From CALNYZ01 sp942490945 (GTDB taxonomy: Bacteria; Pseudomonadota; Gammaproteobacteria; UBA6429; Thiohalophilaceae): a DNA stretch of 64,000 bases. Location of the stretch: assembly GCA_942490945.1 (NCBI GenBank), contig CALNYZ010000018.1:1674001-1738000 (forward strand), in the 5' to 3' direction. The notes under the pieces are model-generated. The model was not told where the DNA came from. It worked only from the letters and a program-made list of their open reading frames with translations, and did not search any database. How positions within the stretch are numbered: position 1 is the first letter of the stretch; every line of letters begins with the position of its first letter. Position numbers and translations under genes: made by a program. Below, in pieces: positions 25,699-34,304 of this stretch.

Positions 25699-26274
25699 TC
25701 AATTTAACAGCGGTCTTAATTTTGTATCTATCGCTTCACGCGCACGAAATATCCGGGATCGTACAGTGCCTATCGGACATGACATAGCTTCTGCTATTTC
25801 TTCGTAACTCAGACCTTCCAATTCACGTAAGGTTATCGCAATTCGTAAATCATCCGGTAACTTGTCGATGGTATCAAATACCACGGTTTCTATTTCATCC
25901 TTTAACAGTATCCGTTCGGGTGAGGCATATTCCTTCAATGCCGAGTCACCTGCAAACTGTTCAGCATCGCATGCCTCGATATCATCGGTTGGTGGGCGGC
26001 GACTTTGAGATACAAGATGATTTTTCGCCGTATTAATAGCAATGCGGTATAGCCAGGTATAAAACGCACTATCACCGCGGAATCGAGGCAAGGCGCGGTA
26101 GGCCTTGATAAAGGTTTCCTGGGCAAGATCCTGCACTTCATCCATATCACTCATAAATCTCGCGATGACTTTCATAATGCGTTGTTGATATTTACGCACC
26201 AGCAAATCAAAAGCTTGTTTATCGCCCTGTTGTACCCGAGCAACCAGCGCCTGATCTGTCTCTTGTTCAGACAT
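25699..26274 (-). CDS. rpoE: RNA polymerase sigma factor RpoE (AlgU)
   Basis: A 191-residue ECF sigma factor controlling envelope stress. Region 2 (about 20-95) carries DLAQETFIKAYRAL and TWLYRIAINTAKNHL. Region 4 (about 130-185) carries the LPDDLRIAITLRELEGLSYE core and the recognition helix PIGTVRSRIFRARE. The gene opens the operon rpoE-rseA-rseB-rseC-mucD-glutaredoxin-like. A GAACTT...TCATA promoter lies about 50 bases upstream, so the gene probably activates itself. It is divergent from nadB, as in Pseudomonas. Confidence 0.97.
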   Translation of the reverse strand: MSEQETDQALVARVQQGDKQAFDLLVRKYQQRIMKVIARFMSDMDEVQDLAQETFIKAYRALPRFRGDSAFYTWLYRIAINTAKNHLVSQSRRPPTDDIEACDAEQFAGDSALKEYASPERILLKDEIETVVFDTIDKLPDDLRIAITLRELEGLSYEEIAEAMSCPIGTVRSRIFRAREAIDTKLRPLLN

Positions 26275-26325
26275 GCATTATTGCCCCAACATCTGCCAAC
26301 AGTGGCAATTTAATGATTCGTTAAG

Positions 26326-26352
26326 TATGACCATGAGTGAGTTATGAAGTTC
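26326..26352 (-). promoter_or_regulatory. putative sigma-E autoregulatory promoter of rpoE
   Basis: On the minus strand GAACTT (26352-26347) is followed after exactly 16 bases by TCATA (26330-26326). The -35 element equals the sigma-E/AlgU consensus GAACTT and the -10 resembles TCTGA. It would give a leader of about 45 bases to the rpoE start at 26274. I found no other intergenic GAACTT in the window, which strengthens the call. Confidence 0.7.
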
Positions 26353-26463
26353 TTGTTTTATGTAATTTAATTAAAAACATTTTACATGAAATCAACTGCT
26401 TGGCGGGACTTTATTAATGTGGAAATCGACTGTTATGTTGCATACTATGTAGCTTTACAATGA

Positions 26464-28140
26464 ATGAGTCCAGAAATGAGCAAACGGATGCAATTTGAGT
26501 CGGATGTTATCGTAATAGGTGGCGGTGCAGCAGGCCTGAGTGTGGCCTTGCGTCTGGCCGACACCCACTCTATCCATTTGATTTCAAAGAAGAATTTAAC
26601 GGAAAGTTGCACCTTTTATGCGCAAGGCGGTATCGCTGCCGTGCTGGATAAAGATGACTCTGTCGAGTCGCATATAAAAGATACCCTCAATGCCGGTGCC
26701 GGCATCTGCATCGAGCCCGTTGTACGCCATGTCGTAAACCGTGGTGCTGATAATATTCACTGGCTCATTGAGCAAGGCGTCCAGTTTACCCGCACCGAAC
26801 AGGCCAAAAATAGCGATGCATATCACCTGACCCGGGAAGGCGGACATAGTAATCGCCGGGTTGTGCATGCCACCGATGCCACAGGTCGTGCGGTTGAAAA
26901 CACGCTCGCCACGCGCGCCAAACAGCATCCTAATATCGGTATTTTTGAAGAGCACATTGCAATTGACCTGATTACCGGTTCAAAACTGGGTTTGAAGCAC
27001 AACCGTTGCCTGGGTGTGTATGTTTTGGATAAACAGGCAGATGTCGTGCATGTATTTAAAGCGAAACATATCGTGCTGGCGAATGGTGGCGCGAGCAAGG
27101 TCTATTTGTATACATCCAACCCGGATACTGCCACAGGTGATGGTATCGCGATGGCATGGCGTGCCGGTTGCCGGGTTGCCAATATGGAATTTAACCAATT
27201 CCATCCCACTTGTTTATTTCACCCCAAGGCAAAATCCTTTCTTATCACTGAAGCGATTCGGGGTGAAGGCGGGAAACTACTCTTGCCTACCGGCGAACCA
27301 TTCATGGCTAAATTTGACAAGCGCGCCGAACTGGCGCCGCGCGATATCGTCGCTCGTGCAATCGATCATGAAATGAAACGACTTGGCTCGGAATATGTTT
27401 TACTCGATATAAGTCACCGAAGTCGTCAGTTTATTCAGCGTCATTTCCCGAACGTTTATGACCGCTGCATGGAGTTTGGATACGATATAACAAAAGAGCC
27501 TATTCCTGTTGTACCGGCTGCGCATTATACCTGTGGAGGTGTTATGACTGACCTGCATGGGCAGACTGATCTGGCGGGTTTGTATGCTGTCGGTGAAGTC
27601 GCCTATACCGGCCTGCATGGCGCAAATCGAATGGCAAGCAATTCATTACTTGAATGCCTGGTGTTTGCACAGTCCGTCAGTGAACATATTCTTTCACAAA
27701 ACGTCAGCGCTGACGAAGCTGATAAAGTAGTACAACTGCCCGCGTGGGACTCGAGTCGGGTAACAAATTCAGATGAAGAGGTTGTGGTAACCCATAACTG
27801 GGATGAGTTGCGCCGTTTCATGTGGGATTATGTTGGCATTGTAAGAACCAACAAGCGTCTTGAGCGTGCCAGGAGTCGTGTAAATTTATTACAAAAAGAA
27901 ATTATTGATTATTATGGTAATTTCAAGGTCACCAATGACCTGATAGAGCTGCGTAACCTTGTTGATGTTGCCAATCTGATTATTGAATCTGCTATTCAGC
28001 GCAAGGAGAGTCGTGGATTACATTACACTCTTGACTACCCTGTTATGCACGATGATAAACAAGCGCGGAATACCATACTTATCCCTTATAATTTTGTCAG
28101 CACCCGTGAATCGGACGATATGCCAGTATTGGCCAGCTGA
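26464..28140 (+). CDS. nadB: L-aspartate oxidase NadB
   Basis: A 558-residue flavoenzyme oxidising L-aspartate to iminoaspartate for NAD synthesis. The FAD dinucleotide motif VIGGGAAGLS starts near residue 17, then YAQGGIAAV, FHPT and RGEGGKLLLP. The C-terminal helical domain holds the usual ALQRK-like region (here AIQRKESRGLHY). Later in-frame ATGs at 26476 and 26488 are also possible starts. The last 55 bases overlap the convergent ygfX-like gene. NadB is related to SdhA, coded nearby, but lacks its covalent-FAD His motif. Confidence 0.96.
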   Translation: MSPEMSKRMQFESDVIVIGGGAAGLSVALRLADTHSIHLISKKNLTESCTFYAQGGIAAVLDKDDSVESHIKDTLNAGAGICIEPVVRHVVNRGADNIHWLIEQGVQFTRTEQAKNSDAYHLTREGGHSNRRVVHATDATGRAVENTLATRAKQHPNIGIFEEHIAIDLITGSKLGLKHNRCLGVYVLDKQADVVHVFKAKHIVLANGGASKVYLYTSNPDTATGDGIAMAWRAGCRVANMEFNQFHPTCLFHPKAKSFLITEAIRGEGGKLLLPTGEPFMAKFDKRAELAPRDIVARAIDHEMKRLGSEYVLLDISHRSRQFIQRHFPNVYDRCMEFGYDITKEPIPVVPAAHYTCGGVMTDLHGQTDLAGLYAVGEVAYTGLHGANRMASNSLLECLVFAQSVSEHILSQNVSADEADKVVQLPAWDSSRVTNSDEEVVVTHNWDELRRFMWDYVGIVRTNKRLERARSRVNLLQKEIIDYYGNFKVTNDLIELRNLVDVANLIIESAIQRKESRGLHYTLDYPVMHDDKQARNTILIPYNFVSTRESDDMPVLAS

Positions 28141-28562
28141 CGTATTAACGCGTGCAGCAGTCGCCAATCACTATAGCTGATGCTGTCACGCCATAATATT
28201 ATCGAGCGACGCCTGGCATTTGCTGTGAATGGCAATATAATTATCCATCCTGATAAATACGCTTTAGTAATCTGCAACTGTAAACTATTAATCTGTCTGT
28301 TTTTATAAATAATACTGAAGCTACCATCTGACTGACAGATTAGTTTTATCGCTTTGTTTTGTTTGAATGGTTTCCATAGCAGGTAATATGCGGCACTTGT
28401 TAGTACCATTAAAAATAACAGCACAGTCACCCAAACAGGAATTTTCATTGGCAGCATCAGTACAAATACCGCTAGCATATGCGTAACGATATGATAACTT
28501 AATTCATACAGTGAGCTTTGAATCCTGATTTCGTGATGTATCGAGAATATTTTTAACGACAT
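28086..28562 (-). CDS. YgfX/CptA-like membrane protein
   Basis: A 158-residue protein downstream of sdhE. Two adjacent hydrophobic stretches (about 25-40 and 43-62) form a hairpin membrane anchor, followed by a small soluble domain (IICLQ-like strands, then SGWIIILPFTANARRRSIILWRDSI). That pattern and position match E. coli YgfX, the partner gene of sdhE. The start at 28562 is supported by AAGGA eight bases upstream and lies inside sdhE (59-base overlap). The 3' end overlaps nadB by 55 bases on the opposite strand. The toxin role proposed for CptA is not shown by sequence. Confidence 0.75.
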   Translation of the reverse strand: MSLKIFSIHHEIRIQSSLYELSYHIVTHMLAVFVLMLPMKIPVWVTVLLFLMVLTSAAYYLLWKPFKQNKAIKLICQSDGSFSIIYKNRQINSLQLQITKAYLSGWIIILPFTANARRRSIILWRDSISYSDWRLLHALIRQLANTGISSDSRVLTKL

Positions 28563-28803
28563 CTGCAACATCCTTGTCAAATGGAATTGTATCGCCCAGA
28601 AAATAATCAAATAACAATTGATCCGGGCTTTTCAAAAGTATTTCAAAGGCATTTTTTTGTTGTGTGTTGAGCAACTGGTAACTGTTGTCCATAAAATTTA
28701 ACAGCAACAAGTCGAGCTCCAGCATGCCGCGACGACACTGCCAATAGAGTCTTGAAATATTATTGTCCTGAATTGCATTCTGGCTATCTGGTGTAATTGT
28801 CAT
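28504..28803 (-). CDS. sdhE: FAD assembly factor SdhE (CptB)
   Basis: A 99-residue helical protein that promotes covalent flavinylation of SdhA. The signature RGMLELD (25-31) is the conserved RGxxE motif of the family, preceded by RLYWQCR. It is about ten residues longer than E. coli SdhE, with the extra length at the N terminus. Its start overlaps the sdhB stop by four bases (ATGA), placing it in the sdh operon, a fitting context. Confidence 0.93.
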   Translation of the reverse strand: MTITPDSQNAIQDNNISRLYWQCRRGMLELDLLLLNFMDNSYQLLNTQQKNAFEILLKSPDQLLFDYFLGDTIPFDKDVADVVKNILDTSRNQDSKLTV

Positions 28804-29495
28804 AACATTTCTTTTAACATCATTTTTTTAATATTGTTAATTGCATTGGTCGGGTTCAGTCCTTTTGGACAAACATTTACGCAATTCATAATTGTGTGGC
28901 AGCGATACATCTTGTATGCGCCGTCCAGATCCTGCAGACGTTCCGCTGTTGCCTGATCACGCGAATCTGCCAGAAATCGATATGCTTGCAATAGTGCGGC
29001 CGGACCACGAAATTTATCGGGATTCCACCAGAATGATGGGCAAGATGTACTACAGCAGGCGCACAGGATACACTCGTACAAACCATCAAGTTTTTCCCGT
29101 TGTTCTGGTGTCTGCAAGTGCTCGACCTCTGGTACAGGATCATTGACGGTAAGCCAGGGTTTAACAGCGCGATAGTGATGGTAAAACTGGCTCATATCGA
29201 TGACCAGGTCACGAATGACCGGCATGCCGGGCAAAGGCATTACTTCAATGGGTTCCTTCAAATCGGATAATGCGGTCAGACAGGCAAGGCTGTTTTTACC
29301 GTTAATGTTCATGCCATCCGAACCGCAGACACCTTCTCCGCATGAATGACGAAAACTCAATGTTTCATCCTTTTCCTTGATGATAAGTAATGCATCACGC
29401 ACCATCATGTCGCGCGTGATTTCTTCCATGTCATAATCCTGCATGTATGGTGCAGTGTCCGTTTCCGGGTTGTATCGGTAAATTCGAAATCGCAT
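28800..29495 (-). CDS. sdhB: succinate dehydrogenase iron-sulfur subunit
   Basis: A 231-residue subunit of complex II that passes electrons from FAD to quinone. The [2Fe-2S] ligands are Cys52, Cys57, Asp60 and Cys72 (SCGEGVCGSDGMN...LAC). The [4Fe-4S] and [3Fe-4S] sites are CILCACCSTSCP (142-153) and CHTIMNCVNVCPKGLNP near 200. The remaining elements are typical. It lies 66 bases after sdhA and overlaps sdhE. Confidence 0.97.
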   Translation of the reverse strand: MRFRIYRYNPETDTAPYMQDYDMEEITRDMMVRDALLIIKEKDETLSFRHSCGEGVCGSDGMNINGKNSLACLTALSDLKEPIEVMPLPGMPVIRDLVIDMSQFYHHYRAVKPWLTVNDPVPEVEHLQTPEQREKLDGLYECILCACCSTSCPSFWWNPDKFRGPAALLQAYRFLADSRDQATAERLQDLDGAYKMYRCHTIMNCVNVCPKGLNPTNAINNIKKMMLKEML

Positions 29496-29561
29496 AGTTT
29501 TACCTGCTAATTGAATCCTGTAAATTACTTGATAACGTTAATTCCTTTACTCTATAGCGGC

Positions 29562-31334
29562 CTAGTACACTCTTTTTTTAGGTGGAAAGCTTTCAACTGT
29601 CATGGGTTTGGTACGAACCGGCTTGTATGCCAGGCGGCGGTCCTGTTTATAAAACAAGGTATGCTTGAGCCATTGCACATCATCACGATCCGGAAAATCG
29701 ATACGTGAGTGGGCACCACGGCTTTCCTGTCTGTGTAAAGCAGAACTCACGGTTGCAATGGCAATATCCATCAGGTTTTCGAGCTCGAGCGCTTCGATAC
29801 GCGCGGTATTAAATATTTTGCTTTGATCTGTCAGGCGTACATCACCCAGGCGCTGTTCCAGCTCCAGTACTTTTTGTACGCCTTCTTCCAGCACGTCATT
29901 TGTACGGAAGACGCCGCAATATTTTTCCATCACGGTCTGTAATTCGAGTTTGAGCGACGGAATAGACTCACCGCTGCCTTTTTTGTCCCAGCGCTTCAGT
30001 CGCTCTCTGGCTCGATCAACGCTATCGGTATTCAGTGGCCGGTGATAACGATTTTCTTTCAGGTATTTAATAATGTGATTTCCAGCAGCCCGTCCAAATA
30101 CAACAATATCCAGCAACGAGTTACCGCCAAGGCGATTCGCTCCATGCACAGATACACAGGCACACTCGCCGACGGCATATAAACCAAGTATATTTTCTTC
30201 GCCGGTATCGACCGGCACAACAACCTGTCCATAGCGATCAGTTGGAATACCACCCATGGTGTAGTGTGCAGTGGGAAATACCGGTACGGCTTCTTCTGCA
30301 GGATCAATGTGTAAAAATGTTTTTATGGTCTGACAAATGCCAGGCAAGCGTTTTTCCAGTACCTCACGACCGAGGTGATCAAGTTTTAACTTGACGTAGT
30401 TGCCTCCCTTGGCGTGATCAGGACCGAAGCCACGCCCTTCTCGTACTTCTGTTGCTATGGCACGGCTGACCACATCGCGACTTGCCAGGTCTTTCGCGTG
30501 AGGCGCATAGCGCTCCATAAAACGTTCGCCATCTTTATTGATTAGATAACCGCCTTCACCTCGCGCACCTTCGGTTATTAACATGCCCTTACCGGCAATA
30601 CCGGTTGGGTGGAACTGGAAGAACTCCATATCCTGAATCGGAAAACCGGCACGTAAAGCCATCGCCATACCATCGCCGGTATTAATATGCGCATTGGTAT
30701 TGGTGCGAAACAACTGCCCTGCTCCACCGGTGGCTAACAATGTAGTTTTGGCCTCAATCACTAACGGCTCGCCAGTTTCAATATCAAGAATCACCGCACC
30801 CAATACAAAACCTTCGTCATCTTTCACCAGATCGATTGCGAAATATTCGTCGAAGAAATGTGTTTTTGCGCGAATGTTTTGTTGGTACAAGGTATGCAGA
30901 ATGGCATGGCCGGTTCGGTCAGCTGCGGCGCAGGTACGTGCAGCCTGATCGCCACCGAAATTCTGACTCTGTCCACCAAATGGTCGTTGGTAAATTTTGC
31001 CGTCTGGCATACGTGAGAAAGGTACACCCTGATGTTCGAGTTCAATTACCAGGTGTGCTGCAGCTCGACACATATATTCGATTGCATCCTGATCGCCCAG
31101 ATAGTCACTGCCTTTGACTGTGTCATACATGTGCCAATGCCAATTGTCGGGTAAGACATTGGCAAGTGCGGCATTCATGCCACCTTGTGCCGCAACAGTA
31201 TGTGATCGCGTCGGAAATACTTTGGATACAACCGCGACATTGGCATCCGCTTGAGATAGCTGTAAGGCTGAACGCAAGCCACCACCACCGGCACCAATTA
31301 CCAGGACATCAAACTTTCGAACAGGAATGGTCAC
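29562..31334 (-). CDS. sdhA: succinate dehydrogenase flavoprotein subunit
   Basis: A 590-residue subunit oxidising succinate to fumarate. The dinucleotide motif VIGAGGGGLRSA (12-23) is followed by RSHTVAAQGG, whose His45 carries covalent FAD. HPTGI, RGEGGYLIN and the active-site segment with ERYAPHAKDLASRDVVSR are present. It overlaps sdhD by four bases. A dedicated flavinylation factor (SdhE) is encoded downstream. Confidence 0.98.
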   Translation of the reverse strand: MTIPVRKFDVLVIGAGGGGLRSALQLSQADANVAVVSKVFPTRSHTVAAQGGMNAALANVLPDNWHWHMYDTVKGSDYLGDQDAIEYMCRAAAHLVIELEHQGVPFSRMPDGKIYQRPFGGQSQNFGGDQAARTCAAADRTGHAILHTLYQQNIRAKTHFFDEYFAIDLVKDDEGFVLGAVILDIETGEPLVIEAKTTLLATGGAGQLFRTNTNAHINTGDGMAMALRAGFPIQDMEFFQFHPTGIAGKGMLITEGARGEGGYLINKDGERFMERYAPHAKDLASRDVVSRAIATEVREGRGFGPDHAKGGNYVKLKLDHLGREVLEKRLPGICQTIKTFLHIDPAEEAVPVFPTAHYTMGGIPTDRYGQVVVPVDTGEENILGLYAVGECACVSVHGANRLGGNSLLDIVVFGRAAGNHIIKYLKENRYHRPLNTDSVDRARERLKRWDKKGSGESIPSLKLELQTVMEKYCGVFRTNDVLEEGVQKVLELEQRLGDVRLTDQSKIFNTARIEALELENLMDIAIATVSSALHRQESRGAHSRIDFPDRDDVQWLKHTLFYKQDRRLAYKPVRTKPMTVESFPPKKRVY

Positions 31335-31672
31335 AATTTAATTACCGAAAATAAAAGAAACGTTACCCAGATACCCATACTCAACAAGGCAAGCATTAAT
31401 GCATTTAATAATGCAAAACGCAGCATCGTCGGGTGTACATAATCAATCAGGATATCACGCATGCCGACCCAGGCATGAATTAGCAGCGCGACAAAAAAAA
31501 GCAAGGTGCCAATATTCATAACCGGGTTCGCAAATGCGTCGCGCCAGCTCGTATAGCTATCTACAGGACAAATCATGAACAGGATAAGGCTTGCAATGAT
31601 ATAGGTCGCAAGATAAGCGGCGGACAAACGTTGCAATAGCCATGCTCGCATACCATGTGCACGCCAGGTCAT
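31331..31672 (-). CDS. sdhD: succinate dehydrogenase membrane anchor subunit SdhD
   Basis: A 113-residue three-helix anchor. The ATG at 31672 sits on the sdhC stop (ATGA overlap); a frame from 31732 would add 20 residues inside sdhC and is unlikely. WLLQRLSAAYL and the HAWVGMRDILIDYV segment (66-79, with Asp77 and Tyr78 of the quinone site) are conserved. Membrane helices lie around 18-34, 52-70 and 85-108. Confidence 0.92.
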   Translation of the reverse strand: MTWRAHGMRAWLLQRLSAAYLATYIIASLILFMICPVDSYTSWRDAFANPVMNIGTLLFFVALLIHAWVGMRDILIDYVHPTMLRFALLNALMLALLSMGIWVTFLLFSVIKL

Positions 31673-32055
31673 AACAACACCTTCCAAACAACGAGTATGA
31701 ATAATCCCAGCGCGGTGAAGGTAACTATCCATGCGCTCATGCGCGCAACCGGTTTGCTGATACCGATGTCAAAATCGAGAATAAGAAAACGGATACCGGC
31801 TAACAAGTGATGCAATATTGCCCATATTACTATAAGAAAAATAACCTTAACTGTTAGAAGCGATAACAAGTCGATAAGTGAATTAAAACCCGCCTCACTC
31901 AATAGTGAGCGCTGCAAGGTATAAATTAATACCGGAACAGAGAAAAAAAGGATCAAACCCGACAAGCGATGTAAAATCGACGTGACAGCCGTCACTGGCA
32001 TCCAGATTTTGAATAAGTTGAGATATTTCGGGCGTTTATTGTTGCTTCTTATCAT
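31669..32055 (-). CDS. sdhC: succinate dehydrogenase cytochrome b556 subunit SdhC
   Basis: A 128-residue three-helix membrane subunit. TSILHRLSG (25-33) holds the quinone-site Ser and Arg, and HHLLAGIRFLILDFD (82-96) holds the likely heme b ligand His83, by alignment in mind with His84 of E. coli. First gene of sdhC-D-A-B-E-ygfX, divergent from ygfZ. GGA sits very close to the ATG, so its SD is weak. Confidence 0.94.
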   Translation of the reverse strand: MIRSNNKRPKYLNLFKIWMPVTAVTSILHRLSGLILFFSVPVLIYTLQRSLLSEAGFNSLIDLLSLLTVKVIFLIVIWAILHHLLAGIRFLILDFDIGISKPVARMSAWIVTFTALGLFILVVWKVLL

Positions 32056-32083
32056 TTCCGTTTAATTCTAGATCAATTCCTTG

Positions 32084-32099
32084 TCACGTCTAGTCGTGA
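32084..32099. promoter_or_regulatory. inverted repeat upstream of sdhC
   Basis: TCACG-TCTAGT-CGTGA forms a 5-bp inverted repeat around six bases, about 30-45 bases before the sdhC start. It could be an operator in the sdh/ygfZ divergent region. A weak TAGACG/TAGAAT pair overlaps it on the minus strand. No regulator can be named. Confidence 0.3.
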
Positions 32100-32201
32100 G
32101 GAAAGTATATCGTAATTTAAGATAAATACTTGAATATTTTAGATAAGTCACCATATTGTTGCTCTGTAACGACGTTCGTTAAATAAATTAGGAAATACCG
32201 T

Positions 32202-33248
32202 ATGAATACTGCCTGGCGTACATTTCTTGAGCAACAAGGTGCACAGTGGCAAGATGAGTCGCTGAAGTATTTTAGTCATGAAGTAACTGACTTCACTGAC
32301 TACGTTCAACAAAACACCCTCGTGCCATTACTGAACCATGGCATTATCAAAGTTTGTGGTACAGATGCGGTCAACTTTATGCAGTCTCAGTTTTCCAATG
32401 ATATAACTACGGTTAACGCCAGCACAGCGCAATTAAGTGGTTATTGCAATCCAAAAGGTCGTTTACTGGCAAGTTTTACTATATTTCAAAATAAAGATGA
32501 TTTTTTTCTGCTACTGGATCGAGCATTGATCACCGCAACGATGAATCGCTTAAGCATGTTTGTACTGCGCAGTGATGTGACGTTAACCGATATCTCGGAT
32601 GAATTTACGTTAATAGGAATTAATGGCAGTAATTCCAATCTCGCATTGGAAAGTCTTCAGCTGCAATCAAGCGCGGACAGCTATAGTGTCCAGCATCACG
32701 ATGAGATAACTGTAATCCGCATGCCGGGTGATACGCCACGCTATATAATAGTTAGTCCTGTCGCCACCAGCGGCCAATATTGGGAGAAATTGGCAGCAAA
32801 GGCTGAAGCCATGCCGCCCGCTTTCTGGACGCTCTTAACGATTCAGGCGGGCCAACCTGAAATTACCAGCAATACCGTCGATGCGTTTGTGCCTCAGATG
32901 GTGAATTTGCACGTCACCAATGGTGTCAGCTTTAAAAAAGGCTGTTACCCCGGTCAGGAAATCGTGGCGCGTACTCAATATCTTGGCAAACTTAAACGTC
33001 GTATGTATCGTGTCGAATTCTCATGTGAGCAGCCAATTTTTCCCGGTACTGATGTCTATCAATCCACGTCAGACGATAACCAAAGCGTGGGAAAGGTGCT
33101 GCTGGCCAGCTTCAGGACTGAAAACACGATTGAGGCCCTCGTCGTGCTGCAGATTGCGCAAGCTGAGGAAAATGCGGCTAATTTACATATTGGGGATAAA
33201 ACCGGTCCAAAATTAACTTTTCTCGAGCTTCCATACAGCTTTCAGTAG
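32202..33248 (+). CDS. ygfZ: tRNA-modifying / Fe-S maintenance protein YgfZ
   Basis: A 348-residue folate-binding GcvT-like protein. The signature KGCYPGQEIVARTQYLGKLKRR (near residue 245) matches the family motif K-G-C-[FY]-x-G-Q-E-x3-R, with the essential Cys. YgfZ supports repair or activity of some Fe-S enzymes such as MiaB. AGGAAA lies six bases before the ATG. It is divergent from sdhC; ygfZ and sdhE are neighbours in E. coli too. Confidence 0.95.
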   Translation: MNTAWRTFLEQQGAQWQDESLKYFSHEVTDFTDYVQQNTLVPLLNHGIIKVCGTDAVNFMQSQFSNDITTVNASTAQLSGYCNPKGRLLASFTIFQNKDDFFLLLDRALITATMNRLSMFVLRSDVTLTDISDEFTLIGINGSNSNLALESLQLQSSADSYSVQHHDEITVIRMPGDTPRYIIVSPVATSGQYWEKLAAKAEAMPPAFWTLLTIQAGQPEITSNTVDAFVPQMVNLHVTNGVSFKKGCYPGQEIVARTQYLGKLKRRMYRVEFSCEQPIFPGTDVYQSTSDDNQSVGKVLLASFRTENTIEALVVLQIAQAEENAANLHIGDKTGPKLTFLELPYSFQ

Positions 33249-33351
33249 GGTTATCTCCCTCAATTCACTCAACTTTCCTTCGGGCATGCCGATAAATCAC
33301 GAAATCAGGTGGTTAAAATACACAGCAGGTTATGACACGCAGGAGCAGAAT

Positions 33352-34194
33352 ATGGGTTCAATTTCGGAAGAACAATTCATAGCTGATTTATATGATGATC
33401 TCGCAAAAGACAAGCTGGTCCTCCCAACACTACCAGAAGTCGCGCTTCGGGTGCGCGATACCTTATCGGATGAGTTAAAATCCCTCGCCGATGTGGCCAA
33501 GATTATTACCACAGACACCGCGCTCAGTGCGCGACTTATCCAGATAGCCAATAGTCCCCTGCTCCGCACCCATAATCCAATCGAATCAGTAGAAGGTGCT
33601 GTCACCCGGCTGGGCGGCGATATGATACGCAACCTGGTGACCAGTATAGTTATGGAACAAATGTTCCAGGCGACCTCAGATGCGACAGATAAACGATTGC
33701 GTCATATCTGGGAACACAGCACCCAGGTTGCCGCTATTGCCAGCGCGTTGACCAAACAGTTCACCAAATTAAAACCTGATATGGCCCTGCTCGCGGGTCT
33801 GGTGCATGATATTGGTGCCTTACCTATCCTGACACACGCAGAAGATACCCCGGAATTGCTTGAAGATGAGGCCTTACTGGACAGTATTATTGCCAAAGCG
33901 CACACGAAGATTGGTAGCGCGATTCTTGCGAAATGGAATTTTCCACCGGAACTGGTTGCGGTGGTTTCAGAGCATGAAGATATCATGCGCAACAGTGGTG
34001 GTGATATTGATTATACCGATATTGTCATTGTCTCGAACCTGCAAAGCATGATTGGCAGCAATCACCCGCACACACAACTCAACTGGGATACCATCCCGGC
34101 ATTTCAAAAAATGGGCCTGACCGCGGAAGTTAATGTCGTTGAGATGGATGGCACCAGCGAAGATATTCAGGCCACTGCCTCCGCGCTTCGGTAA
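33352..34194 (+). CDS. HDOD-domain signalling protein
   Basis: A 280-residue cytoplasmic protein, nearly all one HDOD domain (about 20-220). LPTLPEVALRVR opens it, then SARLIQIANSPLL, and the degenerate HD pair appears as LVHDIGALPIL. The region EAILA-like (IGSAILAKWNFP) and VSEHED follow. HDOD proteins act in signalling and stress regulation, often without enzyme activity. I chose the ATG at 33352 because AGGAG lies seven bases before it; the frame is open 22 codons further but without an SD. Specific role unknown. Confidence 0.9.
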   Translation: MGSISEEQFIADLYDDLAKDKLVLPTLPEVALRVRDTLSDELKSLADVAKIITTDTALSARLIQIANSPLLRTHNPIESVEGAVTRLGGDMIRNLVTSIVMEQMFQATSDATDKRLRHIWEHSTQVAAIASALTKQFTKLKPDMALLAGLVHDIGALPILTHAEDTPELLEDEALLDSIIAKAHTKIGSAILAKWNFPPELVAVVSEHEDIMRNSGGDIDYTDIVIVSNLQSMIGSNHPHTQLNWDTIPAFQKMGLTAEVNVVEMDGTSEDIQATASALR

Positions 34195-34216
34195 TTTCCT
34201 CACCAATTTTATGGCT

Positions 34217-34236
34217 GTCTGATAATTTCATCAGAC
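34217..34236 (+). terminator. hairpin after the HDOD gene, possible terminator
   Basis: GTCTGAT and ATCAGAC form a 7-bp stem with a six-base loop 23 bases after the HDOD stop codon. Only two T residues follow, so intrinsic termination would be weak. It may alternatively be an operator for the following gene. Confidence 0.35.
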
Positions 34237-34304
34237 TTGGTCGATAGCACACAACACTATAGAATAGCGCTTCTTTTTGCTCTGATTTTTATAAAGAGGA
34301 CGCT

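Noticed and set aside
31673..31732. 20-residue N-terminal extension of sdhD
   Set aside because: It lies wholly inside sdhC; the ATGA overlap start at 31672 is the usual arrangement.
33286..33351. 22-residue extension of the HDOD protein
   Set aside because: A strong AGGAG directly before the ATG at 33352 would be inside it.
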